A stretch of 64,000 bases of DNA from Paenibacillus apiarius (GTDB lineage Bacteria; Bacillota; Bacilli; Paenibacillales; Paenibacillaceae). A program made the position numbers and the translations under genes. The DNA is taken from contig NZ_JAFFHZ010000002.1 in assembly GCF_017052585.1 (NCBI RefSeq), positions 541,296 to 605,295 on the forward strand, written 5' to 3'. The notes below the pieces were generated by a model. It had not been told where the DNA came from. It saw nothing but the letters and a program-made list of their open reading frames with translations, and made no database searches. Below are positions 62,557-64,000 of this stretch, piece after piece; position 1 is the first letter of the stretch, and each line of letters opens with the position of its first letter.

Positions 62557-62679
62557 ATACGTGAGAGTCATCAAATCACGAAAAAACGGATGAAAAACAG
62601 CTAGAGTGATGTAAACTAAAGTTATCATTTATCTTTGCCGATATATGGTATTACGCTAAAAAATCGGAGGTATGTGAAA

Positions 62680-63411
62680 GTGAAGAAGTTCGTAACCAAA
62701 ACCCCTGCCTTTTTGATGGGACTATTCGTTGGGGCAATTTTAACTGCGGGCACAGCCGTAGGCGCAGCAACATTTTATAAAGCGACGCCAATGAATATTA
62801 AAGTTGTAGTTGGCGAGAATCAAGCAAAACTAAGCGATTCTCCTTTAAATGTGAACGGGAAAACCTATCTCCCTCTTCGCGACACGGCTAGCGCTCTCGG
62901 CTATTCTGTACAGTCTGTTACTTCTTCTGAAATTACGCTGAAAGAGAAAGCAAACGTGGATAAAGAAAAAGATCAAAAAAACACGGCCAAAAATGACAAA
63001 ACGAAAACTACAATTAAGACGGTGAAAATGAAAAATTTGAAAGAAACCTATTCTACTGACGGCAAATTGGATGCTGCCAAGATTAAGGCAGCTTTAGAAA
63101 ATGGCACTCTTGATGTAAATGCGCAAGATTCTGACACCGGTATGACCCTGTTGCATTATGTTGTGCTTGAGGATAACTATGAAGCATATAAGGCAATTAG
63201 ACGCAATAACTTGAATGTCAATATACCAGACAACAATGGGCAAACACCATTGTTCTTAGCAGTTATTAACAAAAACCACTTTTACTTTGGTGAAGTGCTT
63301 GATGAATTAAATGCTGATTTTATGGTTAAAGATTCGGGAGGTAAACAAGCAATTGACTATACCGATAAAGGTACTACTTTCTATAATGCCTTAAGATTCA
63401 AGATGTTGTAA
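62680..63411 (+). CDS. Stalk-domain plus ankyrin protein, copy A'
   Basis: A 243-residue near-copy of A. Anchor and stalk domains are almost identical; differences cluster in the lysine-rich linker and in the ankyrin part (for example LNNATLDV in A versus LENGTLDV here). The GTG at 62680 has GGAGG at the same distance as in A. Duplicated together with its upstream region and terminator. Confidence 0.8.
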   Translation: MKKFVTKTPAFLMGLFVGAILTAGTAVGAATFYKATPMNIKVVVGENQAKLSDSPLNVNGKTYLPLRDTASALGYSVQSVTSSEITLKEKANVDKEKDQKNTAKNDKTKTTIKTVKMKNLKETYSTDGKLDAAKIKAALENGTLDVNAQDSDTGMTLLHYVVLEDNYEAYKAIRRNNLNVNIPDNNGQTPLFLAVINKNHFYFGEVLDELNADFMVKDSGGKQAIDYTDKGTTFYNALRFKML

Positions 63412-63419
63412 CAGAAGAC

Positions 63420-63455
63420 ATGACCTCCTTAATATTAAGGAGGTCGTATTTCTTT
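63420..63455 (+). terminator. Intrinsic terminator after copy A'
   Basis: GACCTCCTT and AAGGAGGTC pair around 6 bases, followed by GTATTTCTTT. It corresponds to the terminator at 61601. Confidence 0.85.
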
Positions 63456-63567
63456 ATCAAAAAGTTATCCTAGGTTCGCCTCTAGATTACATTTAAAATA
63501 ACGATGCTCATTTTCCGATATATAGTACAATAGAACCATTCACTATATATTGAAGGTTAACGTTTCA

Positions 63568-64000
63568 ATGAAAAAATTAACGATATTAATTACGGGCATT
63601 TTTATAGGTGTCGCTTTATCTGCTGGAACTGTTGTGGGAGCAACTACATACTTAAAAGCAACTCAATCGAATGTGAAGCTTTTTGTGAATGACACGGAGG
63701 CGACATTATCCAATCCTCCAGTTCATGTGAATGGGAAACTGTATCTTCCAGTTAGAGATACTGCAAATGCCTTAGGTTATTCTGTGCAGTCTGTCACCCG
63801 TTCAACGGTTACGCTTAAGGAAGGCATTAGCCAAAACACCTCTGCTCAAACCAATGACTCGAAAGTAAAAACGAATAGCGAGAAAAAGGAAAATCAGATG
63901 GTGAAAAATTTGAAAGAAACTTATTCTACTGATGGCAAACTGGATACAGCCAAGATCAAGGAAGCTATAAACGATGGAACTTTGGATGTAAATGCGCAAG
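63568..64000 (+). CDS. Stalk-domain plus ankyrin protein, copy B' (3' end cut by window edge)
   Basis: The open frame from the ATG at 63568 runs to the window end (144 codons) without a stop. It starts MKKLTILITGIFIGVALS and matches copy B closely through anchor, stalk domain and linker. The last visible codons (LDVNAQ) begin the first ankyrin repeat. Further copies may follow outside the window. Confidence 0.75.
   Translation, partial: MKKLTILITGIFIGVALSAGTVVGATTYLKATQSNVKLFVNDTEATLSNPPVHVNGKLYLPVRDTANALGYSVQSVTRSTVTLKEGISQNTSAQTNDSKVKTNSEKKENQMVKNLKETYSTDGKLDTAKIKEAINDGTLDVNAQ

Larger units (their letters stand above)
60776..64000 (+). repeat. Tandem duplication of a two-gene unit (about 1.83 kb)
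   Basis: The stretch starting TAAACTAAAGTT at 60776 recurs at 62612. In each unit an A-type gene is followed by a terminator and a B-type gene; A and A' as well as B and B' are near-identical in their first halves, including intergenic ribosome sites and terminators. The first copy begins inside the last codons of the tail-tip gene. The second unit runs off the window. Confidence 0.85.

Overview
The window reads as a chromosome segment of a Paenibacillus-like, endospore-forming Firmicute. Evidence: sporulation and germination genes (spoVIF, ypeB, dacB, spmA, spmB, ytfJ), a serine T-box and an FMN riboswitch, LexA/DinR-type operators, GGAGG-type ribosome binding sites, and a gene order close to the Bacillus subtilis cmk/resABCDE/rib region. 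Copper-amine-oxidase-like stalk domains, common in Paenibacillus surface proteins, support the genus guess. The species cannot be fixed from the sequence alone.

Region 1 (1-41914) is mostly core genome, largely on the minus strand. Read in transcription order it holds: (a) the riboflavin operon ribD-ribE-ribBA-ribH behind an FMN riboswitch, then scpA-scpB, ytkL, ytfI-ytfJ and dacB-spmA-spmB; (b) an IS3-family (IS150-group) element at the spmB/rluB junction; (c) rluB and the cytochrome c maturation/respiration operon resABCDE; (d) serA on the plus strand behind a T-box that looks serine-specific; (e) ypbD-type protease, ypbG-type phosphoesterase, mecA/ypbH-type adaptor, glutamate dehydrogenase, prsW, ypeB, the PilZ protein YpfA, cmk, plsC, the four-S1-domain protein YpfD, yphA, der, plsY, gpsA and spoVIF. 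sleB, the usual partner beside ypeB, is absent; that interval holds a 145-bp tandem repeat. At 38399-41914 a plus-strand two-component system is followed by two PepSY-repeat proteins.

Region 2 (42312-60783) is an accessory module. On the minus strand lie a secreted lytic transglycosylase, three small unknown ORFs, a degenerate tyrosine-recombinase-like protein resembling the MrpR phage repressor family, and a DGQHR/DndB-like protein. Divergently, on the plus strand, run two unknown proteins and then a non-contractile phage-tail gene set: tail tube, tail-assembly-chaperone-like proteins, a 1556-residue tape measure, a distal tail protein, two tail-tip accessories and a 1175-residue tail-tip/spike protein. 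LexA-type boxes precede both the lytic transglycosylase and the tail operon. No capsid, portal, terminase, tail sheath or functional integrase is seen. The best reading is a DNA-damage-inducible, headless siphovirus-like tail particle (F-type tailocin); a decayed or rearranged prophage is the main alternative.

Region 3 (60784-64000) is AT-rich and holds a tandem A-B-A'-B' array of membrane-anchored proteins, each with a stalk (copper amine oxidase N-terminal-like) domain and ankyrin repeats. It lies directly behind the tail-tip gene, and the duplicated unit appears to include the last bases of that gene. The fourth copy runs off the window. Their role is unknown; protection against the particle or surface display are hypotheses.
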